Source: Casuarius casuarius (lineage: Eukaryota > Chordata > Aves > Casuariiformes > Casuariidae). From it: a stretch of DNA of 64,000 nt. Shown piece after piece: positions 26,490 to 38,487 of this stretch. The notes under the pieces are model-generated. The model was not told the origin of the DNA, made no database searches, and was given only the letters and a program-made list of their open reading frames with translations. The stretch lies in the NCBI GenBank assembly GCA_003342895.1, contig PTFA01000198.1:1263905-1327904 (forward strand), in the 5' to 3' direction. Made by a program: the position numbers and the translations under genes. Every line of letters begins with the position of its first letter. Positions within the stretch are counted from its first letter, which is position 1.

Positions 26490-26960
26490 GTACAAAAAGC
26501 ACACTGTGCAAATATTACCCTCGCTATCTCTTAAACAAAGGGCTTAAATCAAAACAGAATTTATTTGCATGAAATCCAAATCTTTGAGCTCTGCATAAAC
26601 AGAAGGAGATTTTGGCCGGAGTTTCCAAAGGAAGCTCTTATCTCCTTTGTGAAATGGGAAATGGGTGTGCTGCTTTGCATGAGCCTGTATACAAAAGATG
26701 TAAATGAGGAATTCGCCGCATGCAAAAGGCNAAGCGGTCCGACAGCTGCCAATCCCGTTCGCAGGGAGAGCTTCCTTCGGCTCCNGCAGGAGGAGAAAGA
26801 AGGGAACCAACATGTTTGCTTCCCAGGGAGGTGAAGCAGGCTCTGAATATTCATAAAGTGTCCTCTGAGTCATGGGAGTGGTAATTGTCCCCGATTCACA
26901 GAGCCGTGCGACCTCACCTGCTCCTCGGGACCCAGCCGAAGGCAGGCAGATAAGATTTCT
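26490..26960. promoter_or_regulatory. Candidate intron 3 enhancer with SOX/TCF-like and octamer sites
   Basis: AAACAAAG (26533-26540), a SOX or TCF/LEF type core, is followed by an exact octamer ATTTGCAT (26563-26570), then CTTTGAGCTC and a GC-rich half with ATATTCATAAAG and TGGTAATTGTCC. The alternation of AT-rich motifs and CpG-rich sequence without repeats resembles deeply conserved developmental enhancers. Confidence 0.35.
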
Positions 26961-26999
26961 CACAAGTTGGGGGGGGGGGGCACTTTTTTAATGCGGCCT

Positions 27000-29900
27000 C
27001 CAAAGACTAAAAGGTACTGCTGAGCTTTTCTTTAATCTTTCCTTCTCACAAGGGCAATAAAGACCAAAGTCAGTGGGGCATGTTATTAGACAGGTAAATA
27101 ACCCTTACACAGCCCAAATCAAAGTCATCACATGCAAAATGAGTTATCTAGAAAGATGGAAAGAAAAGGAAACAAAACCATACACAAGGGGACGAGGCCC
27201 ATATACCCCACAAAAGAGTACCCAGAAGTGCTGCGAGATCCCTAACATAACAGAGGCTCATCTTGCTTTTGAGGAACAGGCTTTGCCCAGCTGCCTCCTG
27301 ACCAGCGACGTGCAGAATAAGGGCCAGACACTGGTGCCCTGGATATCGGCAGGAATTCCTGTTAGCAATTCAAGAGGAAGCAGCACAAGCCCTTCGCCAA
27401 GGAGCACTCCAAGGGGCGACTGCTCGATAGCAATCATAGCTTCGCCTCTGCGGGGGGCAGGGAGGAAGCAGAGGCTGCACGATGCTTAAATGGAGACTGT
27501 GCAGCGCACCAGTGGTGCAGAGTCACCGAGGGAGCAGCCCCTGGAAGACGTATCAAGAACAGAATATAACCAAATCACTTCTTTAACAAAGATAAGAACT
27601 GAATGAAATTGGTTCAGACGGGCTGTGTTACAGTATAGCTCCCATGCCCCTCCTGGTAGCTTCTGTCTTCTCCGTTCCTTCTAAAAATCATAACACGTTG
27701 AGTCTCTGCGTTTTCTTCCCCCTCCCCACTGCCAAAAATAAGCAACCTGGGAGAAAAAATGTTTTAGTGAAATGCAGATCTGCACAGTCTTAGTCACCCT
27801 TCTGATTATCTTTTTGTGCAGCCAGACTGTTCATCAGTGTTATTCCAACTAAAATAGGTCTAAGACTAAAAGGGAAGTATGCACAAGTTACTACTCACAC
27901 CCCCGCCCCCAGAAAACCCACCATCCAAAAAATCTTATCACAGGAAAAATAATTAAACTGTACCCTTCTGATACAAACTGAACTGCTGCTCTCAATGATC
28001 AGTCACTCTTCAAAGCCTCTGAGATAAAAGGAATTTTAGCAAATTATTACTTCTTAGGAAAGCTCTTATCAAAGTTAGTAGGAAAATTCTAAAAATGGCA
28101 ATGATATGAAACCAGAACTGAGCCATATTTTAAATGACACTGGATTTGCTGCCAATTGGCCAATTCACAACTCACAAAAGCAAGTGTAGATGAAGACAAA
28201 GCTGTTGGCTCCCATAACCTTTACAATATCACAGTAAAAGTCTCGACTGTCTCACATATTTATACTAAATGGCAGGTCTAAAATTGAGATTCGTAATTTC
28301 ACAGCATCANAATCATCACAGATGGCTACAGTCTATTGCTTCTTTAATCTGTCTTTTCTCCCTTCCTGCTTGTTTTTTCTCTCTCATTTGAGCAAAAAGA
28401 GATATGCATTTTATCATAAGGAAATCATAACTAAAGCCAAACCACATCATATTAATGTGTAACAGAATTTAAATGATAATGATACATACAAGCAAAGTTA
28501 AAAGTTACTTTACGACTTGCTTTGCCCTAAAGCACTGATTACCTTAGCCTTGAAGTGTGTCACCAGTTAGGATAATCCCACGTTCCTTTAACAATATTCC
28601 TCATGTTCTCTCCTAAATACACAGCCATTAACACAAGAAGTTCAGGAAAGGAAGAAAAGCCAACCAGCCAACCAAAAACCCAAAACACAACAGCAAGTTT
28701 TCACTTTAGTGGTGCNTTCATAGCCGTAAATTCAACTAAGAAAAGAATCACTGCTCACCTAATATTTCTAATGACTGGGATCAAGATTGCAGTACTCCTG
28801 TGACACACCTGTGAAGCTTCCCAAGCAGATTTGGATTAAATATTTAGCTCCTTTCCCTTTCTGCCTTGGCTTTTTGNGTACATATGAATGTTCATTAGGA
28901 CAGTTACTATCAATAAAGCCAGCTGGAAAGAACTAACAGTCAAAGGAAGAAGAAATTTTTGTGATCATTTTCCACCCCCTCCCCACCACATACACACTTA
29001 AAAAAAAAATCCTGCTGAAGGTCAGAGAGTCATTAACTCCCATTATAAGAACCAGTTTAGAGGAAGAGTGGCTTTCCATTAGGTTTCCCCCTACACACAC
29101 CAGAAACTGAGCAGAAGTAGCTCAAAGAAAAACTTATTATGTAATATCAGAAGCTGGAATGAACTTGGAACCACTTTTAGGGCCACGCAGCCATCAGGCT
29201 GGCTGTGCCAGCATCACCCTGCCGGAGGCAAGTCCCACGCGAGGGAAGGCTCCCNACCGTCTCCCAACAAGTGCAAACCCTCTGCTCCACAGGCCTAAGC
29301 AGTTTTTTGCGTACCAAGCTTTTGTCCAACATTTAAGATCTTAATCAATCTTAACTCTGACCCTAGGATCAGCAAGGAAGATGGATGAGGAAACGGACAA
29401 CCTCTGACCTCTCTTTGTGTTCGTCCTGCCACAACTGACCTATTGAGAAACAATTGAGATGGAACCTGCTCCCCAGCCCCAGCCCCGGCCCGGCACCCTT
29501 CCATCGCCTTCTGCAAACTCCAAGTCTCCTTTCCTCGTCCTCTGCTCCAAATTCACAGGAATCTGCCCCACCTCACGCTCCCCTCCCCAAACCTGCCAGA
29601 GCAGAACATTTGCTGAACTATGAAGTTAAGTGGGGCAAGAAAATGGGAAGTCTCATTCAGCNGTGTCAAAGGCCAGCCTGTTTTAACAGTCTTCCTGGAA
29701 ACCAGAGAGCAAACTGCAAAGTTCTGGTAAACTTCATGAATTAGAGGAGCTTACTGGTAAATTCTTCTGGCTGGAGAATGGCAAACGTTAGAAAAAGGAA
29801 ACCACAAATAACCACTGATGAAATGGGTTTAGCACTTTCAAATTACTTGCTGGCTCAAATCCTCCAAGGAGAGCTGGCACAAGTTAAAGCTACTCTGGAG

Positions 29901-31354
29901 AACGCAAGAGACAAATGTTTCTCCTTTCTATATATGGTCTCGTTTGATTTTCCTTTAACTTGGGAAACAGTAATTGGGTTTCCTGAGCCCAGGTTTCCTT
30001 GGGTGCAGCTAAGAGCTTGTAGGTAATGTAACCAGACACTTTCATTCCCAAGGTGTACTCCAAAGACGTCCACTGTCATTGCTACTGCCCACCAGAAAAA
30101 CCTTGAGCGATTTCCCTGGAACAACACAGGATTTGTGGTGNGTTTAGGTCTCCCATCCAGGCCACAGGCAACAAAAAGTGTTAGATCTGTGTTACTCAAC
30201 GTGACTCAGCATTGACCCAATAGCCCTTTAAGAGAAGCAGAATAATTNCCATGCAATAAACCAAGATGCCTTTTTTCTTTCCTCCTCTCACGAGCCAGGC
30301 TGTAAACTGTCGAGAAGCTCCACCTAGAAGTTATTGGGCTATCTGAAAATAAACAGCTCCTCAGCCACCAATGGCCCTCCCAAACAGCACCTATCCAGTA
30401 CCACATCCACAGGTTTGTGTTGAATGACATACAGGTTTTCAAGTTTGGCTCACAGGATTCCAAAAGACAGAGTAATTGACTCTAAATAGGATGCCCTGTC
30501 ATTGTGCTGTTCATTTTTCAATTCTCACTACAGCCTATTGTAATTTTGTTGCTGATAAGATGNACTCAGGCTTTTTCCATCTAGCAAAAACACTAAAAAT
30601 GAAGGCTGAGGTTTGTGCTTAGTGCCTCTTCTCTGTCAAAGCTTAATTCCAATGCATAATAATGAACTTCATATTGACTGTAAATTATCATCAAAAAGAA
30701 ACTGAGCAGGACATTCAAAAAGACGCTGTTTTCTTAGGGGTCTAGCACAAAAGCAGTTGGTTATTTGCTTTACTATCATGTTCTCAGCCTCAAGATGAGA
30801 AAACGAGGTAGTGAAAAATACACCAACATAGTAAAGCAAAGTCATCTGGATCAGAATTACTTTTTCCAAAAATATAGGTCCGAATCCACTGAAGAGTNGA
30901 GCACATTCAATTCAGCATCCTACAGGATGAATCCCACCGAACTAAACTGTGCAAGAAGCCATTCAAGTTTAACCTTAGTTTATGCTTAAATAAGCAAGAG
31001 TTTAGAAGCTGTGGCTCAAGATATTTTTAGTCTCTCTTCTCTCCCTTCCTAATCTTTTACTACATCTTTTTCCAGAAAGGGGAGGTGAAGAGAACATAGG
31101 GGTTTTTTCTTTTTCTTTTTAAAAAGATAATCTGTCTTTTATATAAACTTTAATCCCTAGTTCTGCAGCACACAGGATTGGGTGGGTGGGGGGAGGAAGA
31201 GACTTTTAGCATTTCTAAGAGTATCCTAGCACCTCTATTATTAAGCTGACAATAGAGATCCTCTGAGAAATGAAAATATTTAACAAAGGCAGCAGTGTCA
31301 AATATCAAAGGGTTATTTAGTGCTAAAAATTTGTAACAAGTAAAACACCAAAGA
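27000..31354. other. Intron 3 block adjacent to exon 3, featureless
   Basis: AT-leaning unique sequence with scattered ambiguous bases. The 138-codon plus frame at 27073-27489 is not recognisable. Nothing else is seen. Confidence 0.55.
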
Positions 31355-31376
31355 TTTCCCCTTTCCAAAGGGGAAA
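31355..31376. repeat. Inverted repeat with 10-base arms
   Basis: TTTCCCCTTT and AAAGGGGAAA face each other across CC, about 455 bases into intron 3 from the exon 3 donor. Confidence 0.85.
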
Positions 31377-31796
31377 AGTAAACCAGCTAAAACTCCACTT
31401 CCTTTTCCAACCAGTTCTTACCCCAGTACAAAGCCCAAAAAGGAGACTTAGCTAGAATTTTCTGTGCTTAACAGATCTGGCTTCGGATAAAACTTTAAAT
31501 AAAAGATTTTTATCTCTTTAAATGATGGTAGCCCAACTGCATTGTTTTGCAGTCAGCCATTCACATTTTGGTGGCTATAATGAGTCAATTGAAAGGAAGA
31601 TGCCTGCTGGAAAATGTGTTTTGCCTTCTACCTATTAGGTAGTATCATTTATTTCAGATTATATAAATCTTGGTCTTGCAAATCGGAGCTCTTGGACTTC
31701 ATTAAATCCCGCTGTCCCGCTACATCCCACAGGGGCTGCTAATTACTGGCTTTACTCCACTTACTCTGATCTCTAATTCAATTATGCATTCAACTA

Positions 31797-32552
<756 letters not shown>

Positions 32553-33875
32553 TCACAGCAGATTTAATCTGCCCTTCCACAGCTAACATTCAGTTTGCAT
32601 TTTCTCCCCTCCACTACTACAGAAAAATAAGTAGAAGAACAGATCAGGCCATAGCCAGAATCTCAGCAATTTGGACCTTAAAAGAAGATCTGTTCAGAAG
32701 AAGAGTTCCCAGGCAAGTAAAACACCTCTGAAAGAAAACATGCATTTTAAAGGCCTGCTGAACTAATACAAGAATACTCCATCAACTTACTGCATTTATT
32801 TGCATTACAATTCAGGCTAAAGGATTCTATCTATACTAGGGCTGCACTGTGGCACTTCAAACTCATAGGACAGCTCCGATACTATAATCTGCAGCAGGCA
32901 AGACAGGTAATGCATGAATCCAGCCAGCTTCATACCTGTTGACATAAAACAGCAAGGTGNATGACCTAGTCACACAAGAAGTGTGGAGCAGAGACAGAAC
33001 AGCAGCTAGACTTCCTGCATCTCTACCAAATGTTTTTGACCACCATGCCACCACTTGTTAATTCTCTAAGCTTCTAACTATTTTCCTGGGCTAGCAATAG
33101 CCTAAACACAGCCAGGGAACAGTCTTCACTTTGCAGCTGAACAGAAACAGCTGTTTAATAAGAACTGGGGCCTTGACNTCAGTGGCCCTTAGAGGTGGAA
33201 GGACAGGTAAGGAGAAACGCCACCCATCTATCAGTAATACTGCCAAGAACTCTCCTATTCGGAGTTTCTTATTGGGAAGGGTGGGAAGAGAAGGAATATT
33301 ATATATGTTATCTTAGAGGAATTCTCAGGAAATAGGCAGTTAAATTTATATTCTAAATAAGCCCCAGGAGGTTAGAAGGTAGCAGCATGCTTTAAGACTC
33401 TTACATCGCTCAGTTTCAGGCATCTTCTAAAGCAAAGGAAAACTACAAAACTTACAAGCAACAGAATTGTGAGGCAACAAAAATTCACACAATTCAAGGA
33501 AGGTACGGAAAGAGACCCAATCCTAAATGAGCAGTTCAGCAGTGTGATAAACTTATAGAAGGACGGAAAAGTTATGCAGCAGCTTTGAAAAAAGTGTTAA
33601 CAAGAGATTATCATAATCATGTAAGACAGAAAGATTTACCATAGTGCTTTGTGCTTTCCTGGACTGGGGGGGGGAGGCGCAGCATGGGGGTTGTTAGGAA
33701 AAGATCTCTTCTCAAAGAAAGAAAAAAAACCCTCAGTACTGCTGAATAAGAAATCTTCTGGGGTGGGGTCATGTATACTAGATAACAGCTACATACCATC
33801 TGGGATTGCAGCCTATACAATGAAGCATCCAAAAGTTATCCTTGGAAACTAATTGCAACTTTAAAGAGACTTCCT

Positions 33876-33939
33876 AGAAGCACTTTTCACTATCAGAGCC
33901 ACTGAAGCTGTGGCTCTGATACACAGAAGCACTTTTCAC
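33876..33939. repeat. Hairpin between 15-base direct repeats (EPHA4 intron 2)
   Basis: AGAAGCACTTTTCAC occurs at 33876-33890 and 33925-33939. Between the copies sits a perfect 12-base inverted repeat, TATCAGAGCCAC (33891-33902) and GTGGCTCTGATA (33910-33921), with a 7-base loop. The layout resembles an insertion flanked by a target duplication, or a template-switch event. Confidence 0.9.
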
Positions 33940-35689
33940 ATTAAGGAGCNTCACGTATACCATCCTGCATTCTTTCCACAAGGATTGCTCTTATGCAAGT
34001 GATCTTTAAGTAGAGAGATTCTAGTTTAGCGGAATCTGTTTATAGAATGATAGTAGTTAGCACCATGAGTCACTAGGAGCAGAAAGAATAATATTTTAGT
34101 TACTACCTGGAGATAACTGCAAATTAAGAAGGGGTGAGAGGAAGGAGGAAAAAGAAAATACTCAGCACATCACTCCTTTTCACAGAAAATGAAAATCTTA
34201 GAAAAAGTCATCTACCAATGTAGAGTGCAGCTTGGTGTTAGCAACACAGTTTAATTTACAGCTGCCACAAAGCTAGTTTAGTGTTAAATATCATCTTTTT
34301 GATCCATCACTTTCCATTCTGCTTATCTTCAGACTGCCTGCACTACCTATATTGTGTGGCGTAAGAGAAAGGAAGAAACAGAGGGAAACAATACTTGTCG
34401 ATGGGATTTCCTTTACTATGTTTACACAATGGAGAATGGAGGATGCTGCTGCGAGATCCAATCAAGAGACCACTGAAGCCAACAGACAAGCTACAACTAA
34501 ATTCAGCAAGTTTTGGAGCAGGTTCTTAACGCACTCCTGAGAAACATGTAAATATGTAGAACTGGATTTCTTATTGCATAAGCACACATACACAAAACAA
34601 AACTAAGTGAGTCTCACTGCCAAAGCTGAAAATAACTACAGCTCCAAATTTCCAGCCACTGCAAGTTATTTGTAGCTCTAAGTATGTGGTCAAAGCCGTA
34701 ACTTTTTGCTTTCAAGCTGGAATTAACTTTTATAATTCAGCTCTTCCCACAGCTTAATGATGCCGAGTAAAGCATTCTGGGCACAAAACCTGCTTTTCAA
34801 CTGTGAAATGCAAGAGTAAATCATTAATTACATTTATAATGCAATTTATTAATTCCTCCAGGGCTACTATATATTTGATTACTGCTAAATGACTATGTTT
34901 ATCTTCAGCACTTCTTATTCACACAGCCCTCACAACTCAAGAACTGTCTGGTGTAGATCTATAGAGTTATCTTTTGTAATATAAAATAAGGTGCATATAG
35001 TTAAAATGAAAAACATTCTGGCACTGAAGGACAGAGCCTTCATGGGAAGGCAGAAAGTAAGAATTCTTTTCTGCTGCTTGAAATAAATCTGCAGCATATG
35101 AAGTTAAAATAAATGCTTTCCAAGCAGTCTATCTCAGAGACAGACCATGTACTCTTAAATTTTTCACTACTGGCTTAAAAATAGAACACACATATGTAGG
35201 TTTAGCNAAACTAGTCACGTCCACAATAGGAGTATGCCTTTCCTTCTCAAACTTGCAAGGAGCTTCCAGAGAAGAAATAAGGCAAAGGGGAATCCAACAA
35301 GTATTAATAGCATATACCTCTCCTCTGGTCATCAGCTCTACTACTGACCTATTAAAACCTGTATTTTAGGTCATAGTTTAATATATGGTGGAGGTATCCC
35401 TTGGAGAAACATACGAGAGAGCCTGTTTGAATTACNGACCTTTCCAGGGTAGAGGATTAACAAGGAAGCCTGACTCTCACTGAGATAGAGCTGTATCTTT
35501 CCACACCGTCAAAAGACGAGGGCAACTGCCTGCAATCGGCAGTGAACGCACACTGTCTGTGCTGCCAGAGGCCTGCCAATCACTTCCCCACTCTTTTTCT
35601 TTTAAGAATTTTTTTAAAAAAGGGTGGGGGGGGAAGAAGTTTCAGGGACAGCAGAGTGCTNAGGCACAGCACAAGCCAGGACTGTTGTT

Positions 35690-35990
35690 CTGCCTGAACT
35701 TGACTACGACGGGGGAGCAAAACAATCCCCCATTCTCCCATGTTATGGTTATCCAGAGCTTATGCATAATGCATCGCCAGCCAGCGCATTCCTTCCACTC
35801 GCTGCTGTTTCCCTAGCTCTGCATCTTCTGATTACCGGGGGGGCATTCGCAGGTTTCCTGGAGAATCCAGCACTCTATTGCGTGCGGGTCCTGATCAATC
35901 AGCTGCTTTTATCTTTCAATCAATTTGACTTAGTGACTTTTACTTAAGCATACTAAGCTGCTTTATTATTTTAATATTAAAAGGATTTGA
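35690..35990. promoter_or_regulatory. Candidate intron 2 enhancer with POU MORE-like and PBX/HOX-like sites
   Basis: The block, about 0.9-1.2 kb downstream of exon 2, is unique and mixed in composition. It contains ATGCATAATGCAT (35762-35774), two ATGCAT cores one base apart in the style of a POU dimer site, and TGATCAATCA (35892-35901) followed by TCAATCAATTTGAC, a PBX/HOX-like cluster. Conservation is not tested. Confidence 0.4.
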
Positions 35991-36075
35991 GAGGTTTTTA
36001 AGTTTAGTGCACATCGCTGGCATTTTTTCTTAGACATCATTTTATACAAAGAAAAAGCTTTTCTAACAGTTTATT

Positions 36076-36092
36076 AAAAAAAAAAAAAAAAA
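36076..36092. repeat. A tract (17 bases) in intron 2
   Basis: A single homopolymer with no SINE body beside it. Confidence 0.9.
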
Positions 36093-36853
36093 CACTCAAA
36101 GAGCCTGATCCGATGAAGTACTGCCTCTGCCAGTTCTCAGCATCCTCCCGAGTTTCGCAGAGGTGCTCGGTGCCGTGCAGGATGGGACGCGGACAAGGCA
36201 GCAGCGAGCCGCCTATCTGATATAAAGCTCAGCTAGCAGAGATGCCTTGCCTGCAGCTGACTAAGCAGAGCTGCTCTGAGCCCCAACCGAGGACGTGCGA
36301 GTCCCTTAACATCACAGCCGAGCAGCGAGTCCAGGCAGCCTTCTCTTGCAGTCTTCCCTTACAAGAGAGGACGTAAAAAGAAATTCCGACGATTCNCTGT
36401 CGAGCGCTGGGTGTCGTTCAGAGACCGAAGCATTTGACTTACATCCCGATTAAGACCTGTCCCTTCGCACCAGGAGGGTCTAGCTCGTATACTCATCCCT
36501 GCTCCTTCATCCAGGAACAGGCGAGCGACCGTCCTGAACATCGCCCTGTCGAGGCGGTCCCGGGATATGGTAATTACAGCCAAAAACGCCAGTTCGGTCG
36601 CCAGATCATGTTTCTTGTCGGTATTCCAGTTTTAAACAGGCACTTAAGTCCGTGCCTCAACCAACCTCCTACTCCTGAGACCTCGTTTCTGCCCCTTTGG
36701 CTCCCAGCTCTTCCCTGGCAGAGCCGTGCCAGGGGAGTATAGGGTTTCCCCGCACAGAGGGCTCCACGCCGTGAGCCGGGGGAAACCCGACCTCGGCACC
36801 GCCGGGAGTTACTCGCCCCGCTCTCCCTCCGGTCGCACCGCGCTGAGACTTAC

Positions 36854-36921
36854 CCCTCCTTCCAGCGGGCTCGCGATCCACCCCAGCTCGCCCTGCACCG
36901 AGCGGGAGTCCAGCAAGGTAA
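36854..36921 (-). CDS. EPHA4: EPHA4 coding exon 2: start of ligand-binding domain
   Basis: Sixty-eight bases complete codon 31 and encode residues 32-53, TLLDSRSVQGELGWIASPLE followed by GG. The LLDS and GELGW...P..GGW pattern is the typical first beta-strand region of the Eph ligand-binding domain, completed by the WEE that opens exon 3. The acceptor is CTCCGCAG just before 36921 and the donor is GTAAGT from 36853. The exon enters in phase 1 and leaves in phase 0, matching exon 1 behind it and exon 3 ahead. It lies only 370 bases from exon 1, inside the same GC-rich island. I see no frameshift or missing residue. Confidence 0.94.
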
Positions 36922-37291
36922 CTGCGGAGAGGCAGAGACAGGAGCGCTGAGCGCCGCTCACCTGCCCGCGCCCGCCGCCGCCCGCCCGGCACCGCCGCCC
37001 GCCCCGGGGGCTCCGCGGGCGCCCCGCACTCGGCGCCCGGCGGAGAGAGCGCAGGAGCGCTGTGACTTTAAAATATCTATATGTATGTGCGTGTTTACGG
37101 GGACAGATGTAGGGTGTCCCGCGAGCGCTGCGCTCCTCCAGCGCAACGCCGCGCGAACCCCCCGGGGCACCTGCGCCGCGCCCGCCCCCCCCGCGGCACC
37201 GGCCGGGCCGAGCGGCTCCCCGCGCCGAGGCGCCCGGCAGCCGCCGCGGAGGCGCCAAACTTCGGCGCCGGCGCCCCGCGCGGCCGCTCAC
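36922..37291 (-). other. EPHA4 intron 1 (370 bases)
   Basis: A short, GC-rich intron with consensus GTGAGC donor and CTCCGCAG acceptor. It is dense in CpG and belongs to the promoter island, apart from a brief AT-rich patch near 37070-37090. No other feature is visible. Confidence 0.9.
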
Positions 37292-37382
37292 CTTCGTTGG
37301 CGGGATACACCCGGGAGCCGGTGACGGCCCCGCAGACCCCGAAGAGGAGCGGGACGAGGGCGCAGTACGAGACCCCAGCCAT
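37292..37382 (-). CDS. EPHA4: EPHA4 coding exon 1: signal peptide and mature N-terminus
   Basis: Ninety-one coding bases encode residues 1-30 plus the first base of codon 31. The peptide starts MAGVSYCALVPLLFGVCGA, a hydrophobic signal sequence, followed by VTGSRVYPANE, the conserved start of mature EphA4; cleavage is expected after residue 19. The start codon has a strong context, G at -3 and G at +4. The exon ends GAA G and is followed by a consensus donor GTGAGC at 37291. The split codon is completed by TT from exon 2, giving valine 31, as in EphA4. A longer frame from 37505 is open through this exon, but its extra N-terminus is GC-rich promoter sequence with no signal-peptide character, so the start at 37382 is preferred. 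The signal core differs from the mammalian one at several positions, as expected for a cleaved leader. Confidence 0.95.
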
Positions 37383-37541
37383 GCCGCCGCTGCCGCTCCG
37401 GCCGCCTCTATCCCAGTGGAATAACTGCCTACATGGGGAGTGCGGCGGGACGTAGACATTGCCAAGGGGGCGGGGCGCCGCCTGCCCGTCAGCGCCGCCC
37501 GCCAATCAGCGCCGCCGGCACCGCCCCCAAGCCCCGCCCCG
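37383..37541 (-). promoter_or_regulatory. EPHA4 core promoter and 5' UTR region
   Basis: Immediately upstream of the start codon is GC-rich, TATA-less sequence. It carries GC boxes of Sp/KLF type at 37466-37475 (GGGGGCGGGG), 37520-37528 and 37532-37541, and a perfect NF-Y motif GCCAATCAGC at 37501-37510 on the plus strand. A CCAAT box with flanking GC boxes is typical of CpG-island promoters. The transcription start cannot be placed exactly; a start near 37430-37460 is an inference from the spacing of these boxes. The sequence beyond 37541 is lost in a gap. Confidence 0.7.
37429..37434 (-). promoter_or_regulatory. Start-stop upstream ORF (ATG TAG) ahead of EPHA4
   Basis: On the minus strand the six bases ATGTAG lie 46 bases before the EPHA4 start codon and form a minimal ORF, a start codon followed directly by a stop. 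The context is CTCCCC ATG T, a weak initiation site. If the 5' UTR reaches this far, the element would be in the mRNA. Start-stop elements are known in other genes to stall ribosomes and lower downstream translation. Whether it is transcribed here is unknown. Confidence 0.4.
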
Positions 37542-37797
37542 NNNNNNNNNNNNNNNNNNNNNNNNNNNNNNNNNNNNNNNNNNNNNNNNNNNNNNNNNNN
37601 NNNNNNNNNNNNNNNNNNNNNNNNNNNNNNNNNNNNNNNNNNNNNNNNNNNNNNNNNNNNNNNNNNNNNNNNNNNNNNNNNNNNNNNNNNNNNNNNNNNN
37701 NNNNNNNNNNNNNNNNNNNNNNNNNNNNNNNNNNNNNNNNNNNNNNNNNNNNNNNNNNNNNNNNNNNNNNNNNNNNNNNNNNNNNNNNNNNNNNNNN
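37542..37797. other. Assembly gap of 256 unknown bases
   Basis: A run of N follows GCCCCGCCCCG and precedes C-rich sequence, so the gap lies inside the CpG island. It probably hides part of the promoter. Open frames crossing it are artefacts of untranslated N codons. Confidence 0.99.
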
Positions 37798-38462
37798 CAC
37801 TCCCCCCCCCATTTTACTTCCTTTTTTTTATCGCCGCCCGGAGGCAGCGCCACTCGGGAAAGTGTCGCNGCCAGTACGACGTGTGGGCTCCGCGGGTGGG
37901 GAGGCTGGCGGCGGAGACCGAAGCGCGGTTTTCCTCCCCCCTCCCCGTGGTTTTATTTCCCCTCCCGCCCTTTTCCTCTCAGTTAAAGAGAGAAAATGGT
38001 AAAGCCGAGGTTGGCCCAAACTGGAAGTTTTCAAGGTGGGGAACGGGGAGGATGAGGCTGTGTGTCACAAACACAAATCGTTAATATTTTTATGCACAAG
38101 GACAGCAGCATGGGGGGGGGGCTTAAGAAAAAGCAACAGAATAGGACTGATAATTTTTTCCCCCTCCAAAACATGTGCAGTGAATATTAAAACAAACCCC
38201 TTCCCATCACAGCTGCCTCAAACCAGCACATCCTTCTCAGTTACAGGCAGCGAGTTAAGGAAAAAAGCCCCGCAGCAGACAAATAATCTGCGAAGCCAAG
38301 AGTCCGTAAATACTCGCTGGAAGGACAGACATAACAGCTCCTTTGAAGATGTTACGGTCTGTAGGACAAAATTCGCGTTTTTATACATTCGCTCTGAACA
38401 TTGTAACTTACACTAGTGGCTAAGGAGACCCATAAAGGCACACACACTCATGTGTACACCAG

Positions 38463-38487
38463 ATATATATACACACACACACACACC
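38463..38487. repeat. Microsatellite (TA)n(CA)n
   Basis: TA units pass into about nine AC units, roughly 1.1 kb upstream of EPHA4. Confidence 0.9.

Larger units (their letters stand above)
36660..38000. promoter_or_regulatory. CpG island over EPHA4 exons 1-2 and promoter
   Basis: The block is strongly GC-rich with very frequent CpG, covering exon 2, intron 1, exon 1, the promoter and about 150 bases beyond the assembly gap. Broader CpG-rich sequence continues to about 36110 inside intron 2. This is the expected promoter-associated island of a developmental gene and could also drive a divergent noncoding transcript. Confidence 0.8.

Noticed and set aside
36809..37465. 218-codon minus-strand open frame spanning exon 2, intron 1 and exon 1
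   Set aside because: Only the exon 2 segment belongs to EphA4. The rest reads through intron 1 in a GC-rich island with few stops, and consensus splice sites bound the real exons.
37433..38084. Several frames of 107-214 codons across the N gap
   Set aside because: Most of their length is unknown sequence, so they are open only because N cannot form a stop.
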